Of a stretch of DNA of 36,798 bases, positions 5,480 to 12,797 are shown piece by piece. The position numbers and the translations under genes were made by a program. Source of the DNA: a virus; IMG/VR virus record IMGVR_UViG_3300042731_002971, positions 1 through 36,798 of that record; one strand, given 5' to 3'. How positions within the stretch are numbered: the first letter of the stretch is position 1; each line of letters starts with the position of its first letter. The notes below the pieces were generated by a model that was not told the origin of the DNA, did not search any database, and saw only the letters and a list, made by a program, of their open reading frames with translations.

Positions 5480-6012
5480 TGCTTCTAACCATCGCCGCAA
5501 TCGTCGCCGGGTTCACCTTCACCGCCCCAGCCGACTCGGGTTCAGGAGTCGCTAGGTACGAGGGGGTTTGGTGTGAATCCGGCGCGTGCGTCGGCAAGAA
5601 TCTGTGGGGCGGTCCTGCCGGTTTTGTCCAAGGCCCGGCAATTCCGGGGAGTCCAGGATCGCCCGATACCGTGTGGGTGGTGTTCACCGAATCCCGCCCA
5701 GTTCATGGCGTGCTCTACGTCCAATCGGTGGACCACGAGGAGAACCGTAGCGACCTGTCCAACCCCTGCAGGTTCGCCACTTTCGTCCGCCAGGACACGA
5801 CCATGTATTGGGCCTTGGAGGACACCACCCGGGCAGAGATCGCGGAGGTTTCCCCGCATCCTTCCGTGGGGGCAATTTCTTCCTTGAGCCAGCGCGACAA
5901 CCTGGCTAGAATCTTGGTGCCTCAGCTAGCCATCTTGCTCAAGTACCGGGTCAGGTCATGCGAGCTTTTCGGCCAGTGGGGCGAGGCTGGAAGGTTCAGG
6001 GTGTGCGAATGA
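5479..6012 (+). CDS. Exported FN3-like protein, 177 aa
   Basis: A hydrophobic N-terminus (LLTIAAIVAGF) suggests export. Residues 14-98 follow the fibronectin type III pattern: FTAPADSGSGVARYE, PGSPGSPDTVWVVF and YVQSVDHEENRSDLSNP correspond to the B-C strands, linker and F-G strands. The C-terminal 75 residues are unassigned, with two cysteines that could pair. FN3 folds in phages usually mediate carbohydrate or cell-surface binding. Its place among early-type genes suggests an envelope-targeted factor made in the cell, not necessarily a virion part. Confidence 0.65.
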   Translation: MLLTIAAIVAGFTFTAPADSGSGVARYEGVWCESGACVGKNLWGGPAGFVQGPAIPGSPGSPDTVWVVFTESRPVHGVLYVQSVDHEENRSDLSNPCRFATFVRQDTTMYWALEDTTRAEIAEVSPHPSVGAISSLSQRDNLARILVPQLAILLKYRVRSCELFGQWGEAGRFRVCE

Positions 6013-6089
6013 TTGGGGTGGTTCTCGCGGGGGACGTAAGCGAGGTTGAAAAGGGCTCTGCCTCGGCCACCCCTTCTCCAGGAGGCTAA
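6009..6089 (+). CDS. Possible 26-residue coupling peptide
   Basis: The frame starts in an ATGA overlap with the FN3-like gene and its TAA touches the ATG of the Ntn hydrolase. It fills the whole gap. The AGGAGG for the next gene lies in its last codons. An inverted repeat (GGGGTGG 6015-6021 with CCACCCC 6067-6073, plus CTCGC/GCGAG inside) overlies the frame. Function may be translational coupling, control by mRNA folding, or a real small peptide. Confidence 0.4.
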   Translation: MIGVVLAGDVSEVEKGSASATPSPGG

Positions 6090-6617
6090 ATGAGCATCAT
6101 CGTAGCGATCTCAGACGGCAAGCGGGTGTGCATGGCCTCCGACTCCCAGGTGGGGTCCGGTGGCAACAAGATGCCAACCAAAACCCCCAAAATCTACCGT
6201 CGCGGAGACTACCTGTTCGGGGTGGTCGGATCCATGATTACCGGACATTTTCTTGCCGATCACGTCATCGAGGCCGACAACATCCTGTCCGCCGCCGAGA
6301 ACTACGGGTCCGAACTCCGCCAGTGGGCCTCCGAGAGAAACTACCTGCAATCCGAGGACGGACTGCAAGTCGTGGCCTGCTCCACCCTGATTGCCCATAA
6401 ATCCCGTATCGTGCTCGTAGATGGCACAGGAAGCGCCGTCGAGCCCGAGTTTGACTGGTGGGCCATAGGCAGCGGAGAATTGGCCGCTAGGGGCGCTATA
6501 TGGGCCCTCACGTGCATTCCAGATATGGACTCGGAAGAGAAGGCCCGCATGGCCGTGGAAGCCGCCTGCAAGCTTGAAGAAGGATGCGGGGGGATGGCCC
6601 GAGTTGAGTGGACTTAA
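6090..6617 (+). CDS. HslV-like Ntn hydrolase (proteasome-fold peptidase), 175 aa
   Basis: After removal of Met1 the protein begins SIIVAISDGK and aligns with HslV without gaps to the catalytic lysine: Ser1 in place of Thr1, Asp17 (ASDSQ) and Lys33 (TPKIYRR). YLFGVVGS and the later WAIGSGE..ARGA stretch match HslV landmarks. Ser as Ntn nucleophile is known in other Ntn enzymes. Length equals HslV, but no HslU-type ATPase is encoded here. AGGAGG precedes the ATG. It may degrade host or virion proteins with a host unfoldase, or act alone. Last gene of the plus block; its stop overlaps the convergent minus gene. Confidence 0.82.
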   Translation: MSIIVAISDGKRVCMASDSQVGSGGNKMPTKTPKIYRRGDYLFGVVGSMITGHFLADHVIEADNILSAAENYGSELRQWASERNYLQSEDGLQVVACSTLIAHKSRIVLVDGTGSAVEPEFDWWAIGSGELAARGAIWALTCIPDMDSEEKARMAVEAACKLEEGCGGMARVEWT

Positions 6618-6955
6618 CCTTTCTTAGACTTCTTCTTGGCCCTGAGCTTGCGGTTGATCTCCTTCATCCGCTGGATCTCGCTCTTGGCCAAGGGGATGGT
6701 CTTTCTAGTCACACCCTGGGTTCTGAGCTTCCCGCGGGCCACCATCAGTTTGTCTCTTCGCGCTCGAGCCTTGGCTAGGCGGCTCCCCGGAGCGGCCTTC
6801 TTGGACTGAGCTTTCTTGGACTGGGGCTTGGCTGACGGCTTTTTCTTGGACGGCATCATCGGCTTCATGACGACTCTGCCAACCGTGCCGAGCAGCTTCT
6901 TGCGCGCGATCTCCTGCCTGGTCAGCTCTTCTGCCGTTGGATAGTTATTAGCCAC
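6614..6955 (-). CDS. Highly basic protein, 113 aa
   Basis: Lys/Ala/Arg-rich throughout (PSKKKPSAKPQSKKAQSKK, then AKARARRDKL), ending KKKSKKG. It starts at GTG 6955 inside the end of the preceding gene. The composition resembles histone-H1-tail or DNA-condensing proteins, and related Lys-rich products lie next door and at 21270. Nucleic-acid binding is inferred from charge alone. Last gene of the minus block. Confidence 0.65.
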   Translation of the reverse strand: MANNYPTAEELTRQEIARKKLLGTVGRVVMKPMMPSKKKPSAKPQSKKAQSKKAAPGSRLAKARARRDKLMVARGKLRTQGVTRKTIPLAKSEIQRMKEINRKLRAKKKSKKG

Positions 6956-7127
6956 GCTTCCTCCTCATCGGCGGCTTCCGCTTGGTTGGGCGGAAACCAT
7001 GCTCGATTGCGTTCAGTAGCCGCTGCTGCGCCTTGGCTTTTTGGGGCGTGGTGCGCTTGGCCTTGACCCCGCCAGGAGTCGAAACCCGCATTCTTCCGCC
7101 CTTCAGTCTCTTGAGCTTGACCGGCAT
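6948..7127 (-). CDS. Small basic protein, 59 aa
   Basis: ATG 7127 overlaps the previous stop (TGATG). Arg/Lys-rich from end to end (KLKRLKGGRMR, KRKPPMRRKRG), pI clearly very high. The composition and central GFRPTKRKP resemble internal DNA-associated virion proteins or small ribosomal-type proteins. No family assigned. Confidence 0.6.
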   Translation of the reverse strand: MPVKLKRLKGGRMRVSTPGGVKAKRTTPQKAKAQQRLLNAIEHGFRPTKRKPPMRRKRG

Positions 7128-7393
7128 CACTCAGTCCAATCTTTGCCGACTTCCAGGAAGAACTTGAATCGAACACTATTCCCGAAAAACTCATTGACCC
7201 ACGCATCTAGTGACCTGACACCAGCCTCCTTTAGCTTGGCCACCTGCTCTGCGCTCGCCTTGGGATTGGTGACGATAAGCTCCTTGCGCCGCTCCAGGTC
7301 TTTCTTTGCGGCATCAACATTGACTCCGATGTCTTCGAGAATCTGGAGGACGCTGCGGTTCTTCTTGACATCGAACTTGGTCTGCTTGGACAT
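7127..7393 (-). CDS. Hypothetical protein, 88 aa
   Basis: ATG 7393 is preceded by AGGAG. Charged, helix-rich (LQILEDIGVNVDAAKKDLERRKEL), with a conserved-looking C-terminal stretch (LDAWVNEFFGNSVRFKFF). Family unknown. Coupled by TGATG to the small basic protein downstream. Confidence 0.6.
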   Translation of the reverse strand: MSKQTKFDVKKNRSVLQILEDIGVNVDAAKKDLERRKELIVTNPKASAEQVAKLKEAGVRSLDAWVNEFFGNSVRFKFFLEVGKDWTE

Positions 7394-7403
7394 TTTTTGT
7401 CTC

Positions 7404-7646
7404 CTAGATGGAATCACTCGGGTGGTCGTGCGGGTCGAGTTGACCCTGCGCGATGTTGGCGATTTCAGAAGGCAGCACCGTGGCCAAAGAGACCAGCGCC
7501 TCGGTGCCGATTGAGTCGTTCAGCTTGGCCAGCCATTCGTCGATCTGCGGGGCCAGGTCGGGGGCCTTGAGCTTCAGGGCCTCGAGCAGCAACACCAGCT
7601 CAGACCCACTCAACGCCAGCCGGTTCAGGATTTCCAGTAGAGTCAT
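7404..7646 (-). CDS. Small helical protein, 80 aa
   Basis: ATG 7646 overlaps the stop of the exported barrel-like protein gene (TGATG). Leu-rich amphipathic helices (LLEILNRLALSGSELVLLLEALKL) suggest self-association or a coiled coil. An acidic/His tail ends the chain. Function unknown. Confidence 0.55.
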   Translation of the reverse strand: MTLLEILNRLALSGSELVLLLEALKLKAPDLAPQIDEWLAKLNDSIGTEALVSLATVLPSEIANIAQGQLDPHDHPSDSI

Positions 7647-8134
7647 CACAGGCCCCCCAACAGGAAGCGGGCCGCCAGAATCAGCGAGCCCTGTTGAGAC
7701 TCGGAGCCGTATGCCCCTTGCGCTCCGATAATGAGACGCGGATACACTTGAGGCCACGGCTTGAAGCCGAGAGAAGCAGTATAGATCCACTCCTCAGGAC
7801 GAATATCCTGCTTGGTCGAAACCTGGTATTCAGCCCCAATCCCAACCGAAAAGTTGGGATCGTTCACGTCAGTTGCCGTGATGCGGACCCCCCCTCTGCC
7901 GATGGTGTAGGACTTGTCCAGGCCCCAGAAACCAGAACCAACCAGCGAGATGTGGGGAGACAGAGAGGCCCGTGCCGTGCCGCCCAACTCGAAGTCAGAC
8001 GGTAGGCCATCTGGCCCGTTGAACCATACCGCGTTCGCCCCTCCGTAGACCTTGAAAATTGGCACCTGGGCGTCGACGTTTCCAGCCAGCATTGCCAGCA
8101 GAAAAGCCGCCGCAATCAGTCCTTTCCTAGCCAT
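7646..8134 (-). CDS. Exported, outer-membrane-barrel-like protein, 162 aa
   Basis: GGAGGG precedes ATG 8134. A clear signal peptide (LIAAAFLLAMLAG, cleavage near VDA-Q) precedes a chain of alternating hydrophobic/polar strands rich in Gly and aromatics (YGGANAVWF, HISLVGSGFWGL, SVGIGAEYQVS, LIIGAQGAYG). It ends AARFLLGGL, like a small outer-membrane beta barrel (terminal residue Leu rather than Phe). A phage gene of this kind would alter the host outer membrane, for example to block receptors. It follows the lysis-type genes in the same operon. Confidence 0.65.
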   Translation of the reverse strand: MARKGLIAAAFLLAMLAGNVDAQVPIFKVYGGANAVWFNGPDGLPSDFELGGTARASLSPHISLVGSGFWGLDKSYTIGRGGVRITATDVNDPNFSVGIGAEYQVSTKQDIRPEEWIYTASLGFKPWPQVYPRLIIGAQGAYGSESQQGSLILAARFLLGGL

Positions 8135-8331
8135 ACACCCTCCGGGTTCTCGGGATTCGGGAAGATCAGCTTGACGATCTTGCTTACCAGGCGGAACGAA
8201 ATGTACACCCACGCCGCCCACTTGAACTCCTCCGGCACCGGGGAGTTGAGGATTTCCACCACCCCCGCCGCCAGCGCTACCCAGAATTCTGACGTACGAA
8301 TTACCGCCAGAATCTTGTCCCATGCACTCAT
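8116..8331 (-). CDS. Small membrane protein, 71 aa (holin candidate)
   Basis: GGAGGTAAGTAG precedes ATG 8331. One or two weak membrane segments (FWVALAAGVVEIL, about 16-28; WAAWVYISFRLVSKIV, about 38-53) and a polar C-terminal tail. It lies two genes downstream of the SleB-type lysin together with two other membrane peptides. One of the three is likely the holin; I cannot tell which. Confidence 0.55.
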   Translation of the reverse strand: MSAWDKILAVIRTSEFWVALAAGVVEILNSPVPEEFKWAAWVYISFRLVSKIVKLIFPNPENPEGVWLGKD

Positions 8332-8433
8332 CTACTTACCTCCTGCCATTGCTACTGCTATGCCGATTAGCAGTGTTATGACGAAACAAATCAGGTTCAC
8401 AATCGAGAATTTGGTGTGCGATTTAGCGTCCAT
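8332..8433 (-). CDS. Single-helix membrane peptide, 33 aa
   Basis: The frame runs from ATG 8433 to TAG 8332, directly abutting the next ATG. It has a polar N-terminus (MDAKSHTKFS), one hydrophobic helix (IVNLICFVITLLIGIAVAMA) and the ending GGK. Its last codons supply the ribosome site for the downstream gene. It overlaps the upstream gene by 11 bases. Candidate holin or antiholin by position. Confidence 0.55.
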   Translation of the reverse strand: MDAKSHTKFSIVNLICFVITLLIGIAVAMAGGK

Positions 8434-8626
8434 TGGAAATGCCTAGCCTCCCTTCTAACCTGGAGATTCGGCGCTCGTAGTTATCGAGCCTTTCCCACTG
8501 GTCTGACAGTCTCTTATCGTGCCTCCTAACGGTCGTGACGGTCAAGATCGACTGTACCACGGCCCACACAATAAACGAGATCGGAGCCCAGTACATAGTC
8601 ATAACTTCTAGCACGTCTTTGCTCAT
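8423..8626 (-). CDS. Membrane plus coiled-coil protein, 67 aa
   Basis: ATGA overlap with the wall hydrolase gene. An N-terminal membrane helix (about 12-30, APISFIVWAVVQSILTV) is followed by a charged coiled coil (RLSDQWERLDNYERRISRLEGRL). This layout is seen in phage holin-like and spanin-like small proteins. With the lysin next to it, a lysis role is likely, but the class is not decided. Confidence 0.6.
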   Translation of the reverse strand: MSKDVLEVMTMYWAPISFIVWAVVQSILTVTTVRRHDKRLSDQWERLDNYERRISRLEGRLGISNGR

Positions 8627-9057
8627 GTCTGTACCCCAAAGCAGTGCCTACCTATCATCCCGCGATCCTGCCAGGTGGGATGCCCCCTGCCCCATGATGG
8701 GTTAACCTGGCCAAGCACGTAATAGTGGGTAGCACCATCCGTGGGGTCTTTCGTGCAATGCTGCTCGAATAGCCCGCAGACGGCATCGGCCCGCGCCCAA
8801 CCAATCGGATCATCCTTGTATGCAGTCATCAGCCTCCCGCGGTTCGGATCGTCCTCGTTGAAAGCCGAGAATTGTAGGGGTTTCAGTATCTCATCCTTCA
8901 TCGTCTTACCCGACCTGATAGCACGGTTAAACGGAGCATAGAGCACCGCTAGCTGGCCCTTCAATGGCTCCCCCCTAGCTTCTGCCCACACTAACATGCG
9001 CCAGATCACCTCGTCTGGCTGGTAGTCTAGCTGAAGCCCTGGGACTGGGATTCTCAT
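8623..9057 (-). CDS. SleB-type cell-wall hydrolase (endolysin), 144 aa
   Basis: The catalytic-domain pattern of the SleB/Hydrolase_2 family is present: WAEARGEPLKGQLAV (with the catalytic-type Glu near residue 27), NRAI, ILKPLQFSAF, DPTDGATHYY and IGRHCFG near the end. These enzymes cleave the glycan strand of peptidoglycan. No signal peptide, so release needs a holin; the next genes encode small membrane proteins. Start 9057 overlaps the preceding gene by four bases. Confidence 0.85.
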   Translation of the reverse strand: MRIPVPGLQLDYQPDEVIWRMLVWAEARGEPLKGQLAVLYAPFNRAIRSGKTMKDEILKPLQFSAFNEDDPNRGRLMTAYKDDPIGWARADAVCGLFEQHCTKDPTDGATHYYVLGQVNPSWGRGHPTWQDRGMIGRHCFGVQT

Positions 9058-9635
9058 GCCCTGCCCGCTCCCATCGTCGTTAGCCCCTTGTTGGGTATGA
9101 TGTAGGTTATCGTTAGCGTCATTGGGTCTTGTGTGGTGTGCTCATCCGCGGCGATCAGGACGGTGATTGGGTTTGCATCGTCCGATCCGGCATGCGCCCT
9201 CACGCACGTATACCCACTCTTGTTTATTAGTGGCCGAAGCTGGATTCCGCCAACACCAAGAGCGGGAAATGTAACATAACTCTTTGCACCAGTTGATTCA
9301 CTGCCTAGAAAAGTAGTAATTCGCTTGCTATTTCCAGACGGGGTTCCCCAGTCTCCCGAGTCAAGCGTTGATCCGTTACAAGCGTCGTCGCACATATAAA
9401 AGTTGACGAATTGCGATGACGTTCCAGATATAAAGATAACGTAGAAGGACACAACGACCTTTATGATCTGCGCATGGTCGGGAATCCCAGAGGTATCGAA
9501 GAACCAGAATCCCTGGAAGCTGTTGGTGTCGGATGATGACGAGGTGGACACCCTGACCGCTGTTGCAGTTTTGGTGACAGTTGAGCCGTTCTGGATGTAT
9601 CCATCTTCAGATGTCGTGGCGACTATGGATTCCAC
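9054..9635 (-). CDS. DNRLRE-like virion or receptor-binding protein, 193 aa
   Basis: GTG 9635 follows GGAGGA. The sequence reads EDGYIQNGS, then GFWFFDTSGIPDHAQIIKVVVSFYV, the pattern of DNRLRE/CBM-like beta-sandwich domains in which a fibre-type strand set begins with FDxSxIP. Two cysteines in CDDAC. Such domains occur in phage tail and surface proteins. Position between fibre-like genes and the lysin supports a virion surface role. Confidence 0.6.
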   Translation of the reverse strand: MESIVATTSEDGYIQNGSTVTKTATAVRVSTSSSSDTNSFQGFWFFDTSGIPDHAQIIKVVVSFYVIFISGTSSQFVNFYMCDDACNGSTLDSGDWGTPSGNSKRITTFLGSESTGAKSYVTFPALGVGGIQLRPLINKSGYTCVRAHAGSDDANPITVLIAADEHTTQDPMTLTITYIIPNKGLTTMGAGRA

Positions 9636-10162
9636 GGGTCCTCCGCAAGCTGAACATTCCTGGCTGGCTTGATAGTTTCCTCAAATCGAGATGTGGATGG
9701 ATTGTACCTGTATTTGACGTTATCAAGAACCCGCCCAGGAGTCTTATTGTAGAACCTCCCGTCACTCTTTCGCACGCATGGAACGCCATTGTCTTTGTTG
9801 CTGATGCCTGGGGCAATGTCTAGCCTGATTCCAAGCTCTGCGGAGACCTGGTTCGTCATGTCTGCATAGGCCGGTGCCAGTTGATGCTTTGCCATGCCCG
9901 TTAGGGAGTCGTATGCCTTCCTTACAAACCGCTCGTCCATCACCAGGCAGAAATCCAGGTCAGAGCCGAGATCGGCGTTGCCGAACACATAAGACCCGCA
10001 CAGCTCGACATCCCGCACCTTGGTGCGCCACTCGTTAGGCAACGAGTCTACTACCTGCTGAATTCCAGACCATAGCATCTGCTTGGACCGATTTGACAGC
10101 GCCTCGTAGCCATTCACGCGCCAGCGGGGATGCTTGATGACTACCTTCTCAGTCTCAGACAT
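9623..10162 (-). CDS. Pol-beta-type nucleotidyltransferase, 179 aa
   Basis: The motif GSYVFGNADLGSDLD (Gly56-Ser57, Asp68, Asp70) plus a third carboxylate at Asp115 (GIRLDIAPG) is the complete active-site set of minimal nucleotidyltransferases, which move NMP to protein, RNA or small molecules. Start ATG 10162 gives an 8-base overlap with the fibre gene. The C-terminal part (RFYNKTPGRVLDNVKYR) is unassigned. No HEPN partner lies next door. Position within the virion/lysis genes is odd; a virion-injected or late host-modifying enzyme is conceivable. Confidence 0.8.
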   Translation of the reverse strand: MSETEKVVIKHPRWRVNGYEALSNRSKQMLWSGIQQVVDSLPNEWRTKVRDVELCGSYVFGNADLGSDLDFCLVMDERFVRKAYDSLTGMAKHQLAPAYADMTNQVSAELGIRLDIAPGISNKDNGVPCVRKSDGRFYNKTPGRVLDNVKYRYNPSTSRFEETIKPARNVQLAEDPWNP

Positions 10163-11540
10163 TCTGCGCCGCCTGCACACTGACGTATAGCGTAGAAACC
10201 GAATCAGCCGCTTGAGCCGTCCAAACAACATTTGCGCTTGCCTGCCTAAGAGGCATGGGAAATACGATCCCGCTAGTGCTTTCCGCTGTTGCCTCAATGT
10301 ACCAGCGGATAGTCCCAGCCGTTCCGTCACGAATCGTTACAAGTGTGCTTGTGGTTGAGCTGTTGGCAACCGTGATGGCGATTAAGTCATTCTTGACCCC
10401 AGCCCCACCCGCCGCGAGAATCGTCGTCTCGCTGGTGTTGCTGATCGTCGTGACCTGATCGTCCTGCTCGTCGATGAGCTGGTGCGGGGAGACGACCTGG
10501 CGACCGAGAGTGTCTGATAGTGCGTTGACTCTATCGTCATCGTCTACAGCGGTTGGGGTTGTCGTTACCGCTTTGAACCCAACCTTGACTGGACCGCCGC
10601 CGCCAGAATCGGCATCTCCATGCGCTACGTCTCCCTCAACCACAACATCGTTGTTGCTTCCAAGGTCCGCGGTTACTGCCCCGTCTACGGTGATCGCGCC
10701 CCCGCCATCGTCTATGCTAAGGACTCCAGTGGAATCGTTGGCGATCGTTACACGCAAAGCACCCGATTCCGTTCCCCCGCCAGTCGTTGTTCCGTAGTCA
10801 GTGTTCAGTTCAATCTGGTCCAACACTGCGTTGTCAGTTGCCCCCAGGTCAACGGTTCCGGTAACGGTAACGTCATTGTTGCCGCCAAGGTTGACTAGGA
10901 GACCGTCCGCCGTGGTTCCGTTGATCGGTTGGGGCCCGCCAGACGCTCTGCCAGCAATCCCCACACAGATACGTGCCGATCCACCCCCGCTGTCCAGATC
11001 CTCGGCGTCGAAGGTCTGGGCGCTGGTTCCGTCAGTCGGTCGGATGAATACCGGGTTCCCCGCCACCACGTCAGAATTTAGAACCAAGATATTCGCATCG
11101 GTATTGAGGCGGCGATCGGCAGACATTGAAAGCGTGCCGTAGTCGTCTGTATTTACGGAGGCGTCGTTTGGAGTATTTACCGCCATTAGCGCCACGCCAT
11201 ACTGAGAGCCGCCTGTAGCGTGTACGTCTACGTCATCCTCCTTGATGACGTTCTGTAGTTGGGTCAGGATGTCGGCGGCGCTGGCTTCGGTAACGTTCAA
11301 ATCGGCGGCGGTGTCCTGGACGACCTCGAGCCCAGAAGTGCCGGTCGTATCCACCGTGACCGATCCGCCAAGATCGGCGACTCCAACTCGCCCCGCAGAG
11401 TCAACAGCAAGCATCGAGAAGTCGCCGTCAGTGCTCGTTTTTGATGCCGCCGCGTCGTTCCTTACGGCAATGATTGGGACGCCATCTTCGCCGCCAGAGG
11501 ATGCGGCGTCTTCAGTCTCTTTCGGTACGTAGGTTGCCAC
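10155..11540 (-). CDS. Fibre-like virion protein, 461 aa
   Basis: GTG 11540 has AGGGGG upstream. The protein is low in Cys/Trp and rich in Gly, Asp, Thr and Val, with irregular repeats (LGGNNDVTVTGTVDLG, LGSNNDVVVEGDV, DSGGG several times) typical of beta-helical or baseplate/fibre proteins in environmental phages. The C-terminal 130 residues (SETTILAAGGAGVKNDLI, TIRDGTAGTIRWY) form a common phage structural domain. Likely tail fibre or head-decoration protein. Confidence 0.7.
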   Translation of the reverse strand: MATYVPKETEDAASSGGEDGVPIIAVRNDAAASKTSTDGDFSMLAVDSAGRVGVADLGGSVTVDTTGTSGLEVVQDTAADLNVTEASAADILTQLQNVIKEDDVDVHATGGSQYGVALMAVNTPNDASVNTDDYGTLSMSADRRLNTDANILVLNSDVVAGNPVFIRPTDGTSAQTFDAEDLDSGGGSARICVGIAGRASGGPQPINGTTADGLLVNLGGNNDVTVTGTVDLGATDNAVLDQIELNTDYGTTTGGGTESGALRVTIANDSTGVLSIDDGGGAITVDGAVTADLGSNNDVVVEGDVAHGDADSGGGGPVKVGFKAVTTTPTAVDDDDRVNALSDTLGRQVVSPHQLIDEQDDQVTTISNTSETTILAAGGAGVKNDLIAITVANSSTTSTLVTIRDGTAGTIRWYIEATAESTSGIVFPMPLRQASANVVWTAQAADSVSTLYVSVQAAQNV

Positions 11541-11542
11541 GA

Positions 11543-12076
11543 TTAGGCCCCCTCAATGGTCAGCGCCAAATCTGCTGGCTTCCCGCCCTCGATCTGGTCA
11601 ATGTCCATCGTTAGAATGTCCCCCGCTGAGACGGAGGTGGTGTTCGGCAGCGTTGCCTGCACCTTCAAGTCCGAGTCATCGTAGTCGATGGTCGGTCGAT
11701 TCGACTGGTTCGAGTACATCGTCGTGCCGTTCTTGTTGAGATCCAGTATCGTCGAGCTCGAGGTTCCGGCGGTCGTGCGATGAACGTATACCGCCTTGAT
11801 GGTGAGCGCCGTGGGGGCAATCCACGCCCCGTCAACCTCGGTATCGACCTTATACGGCCCGTTCGCGGCCCAGCGGTAAAGCGTGCGGGTAGGAAGGTCG
11901 GAAATCGAGCTACCGCCCTCTCCCAGCCCAACTCCAAACAGGTCTTCTGGTAGGCTCAACAGAGCACGGTTCATCGCCGTCAGGATGCGCCTGACGAGGT
12001 TCCCCTGCCCTGAGTCTTGGAGCCGCTGTGCAACCCGGTTGACGGGCTGGTTTTTGTACCGTTGGACGCTTGGCAT
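11543..12076 (-). CDS. Virion-associated protein, 177 aa
   Basis: TAATG overlap with the exported protein gene upstream. The N-terminal 60 residues are helical and basic. The C-terminal part (ALTIKAVYVHRTTAGTSSST, SAGDILTMDIDQIEGG) is beta-rich and resembles short phage tail/appendage domains that repeat near fibre genes. Function assigned from position and composition. Confidence 0.6.
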   Translation of the reverse strand: MPSVQRYKNQPVNRVAQRLQDSGQGNLVRRILTAMNRALLSLPEDLFGVGLGEGGSSISDLPTRTLYRWAANGPYKVDTEVDGAWIAPTALTIKAVYVHRTTAGTSSSTILDLNKNGTTMYSNQSNRPTIDYDDSDLKVQATLPNTTSVSAGDILTMDIDQIEGGKPADLALTIEGA

Positions 12077-12789
12077 TAGCGGTTGTTGAAGATGACGTAA
12101 GCCTTCATTTTGAGGCCCTTGGTTCCGTTCGCCCGGCAGCAGCCCGTGGACTCCTCGGATGTGCCGGGTGTCTTTCTGCGTAGCGGGGTGAATCTGATCC
12201 GCATGTATTCCGAGTTGATGTTCCCGTTCTCATCGGCAATCACGCCATTTGTGATGATTGGCGAGATGGTGGTGTAGATTCCGCTGCCATTGGCAGGGGC
12301 GCGGAGTTGACGGTTGACAGGCGGCCAATCCACACGGAAGCTCTTGAAAGTTGAGTCATACTGAACGGCCGAGACCGCCGGCCAGTCCAGTTCCACCGAG
12401 TCCGCACACATCGGAAATGGCTCGGGTTCACCAGCCGTCCTCGTATTAAGGCTCACCGTAGAGGATGCGACGGTTACAATCGTGCCAGACGAGTCTCGCG
12501 CAATGAATGCCACGGAATCAGAGAACAGCACCTTGAAGGACTGCAAGGAATCAACGTAGGAAGTATCGGCCCCAGTGGCACTGAAGGCCGACATGGTTCC
12601 CCACGTCTTTATAACGATTCTGCTGGCACCCCGCACCGGAATCCACGGGCTGGCCTGCTCGGTTGAGTCAACGTCGGACCCGCCAAACAACGTGAACTCT
12701 CTGATTTGCTGGTTCCCCGCATAGGCCGCCGACGCAATCAAAGCAAACAGCCCGGCAATCACAATTCCAACTGCAATCTTGCGCTTCAT
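12076..12789 (-). CDS. Exported beta-rich protein in the virion operon, 237 aa
   Basis: AGGAGGTAAC precedes the ATG. A textbook signal peptide (KRK start, long hydrophobic core, ASAAYA-G cleavage) is followed by Ser/Asp-rich beta-type sequence and a CCRAN pair near the end. The similar layout of the gene at 26930 suggests two related-style exported proteins. A signal peptide is unexpected for a capsid part. It may be a periplasmic or surface protein expressed late, or a host-derived gene. Confidence 0.65.
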   Translation of the reverse strand: MKRKIAVGIVIAGLFALIASAAYAGNQQIREFTLFGGSDVDSTEQASPWIPVRGASRIVIKTWGTMSAFSATGADTSYVDSLQSFKVLFSDSVAFIARDSSGTIVTVASSTVSLNTRTAGEPEPFPMCADSVELDWPAVSAVQYDSTFKSFRVDWPPVNRQLRAPANGSGIYTTISPIITNGVIADENGNINSEYMRIRFTPLRRKTPGTSEESTGCCRANGTKGLKMKAYVIFNNR

Positions 12790-12797
12790 GTTACCTC

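Noticed and set aside
6600-6640. Bidirectional terminator where the two blocks converge
   Set aside because: The stops overlap (TTAA) but no hairpin with T-tract could be found.
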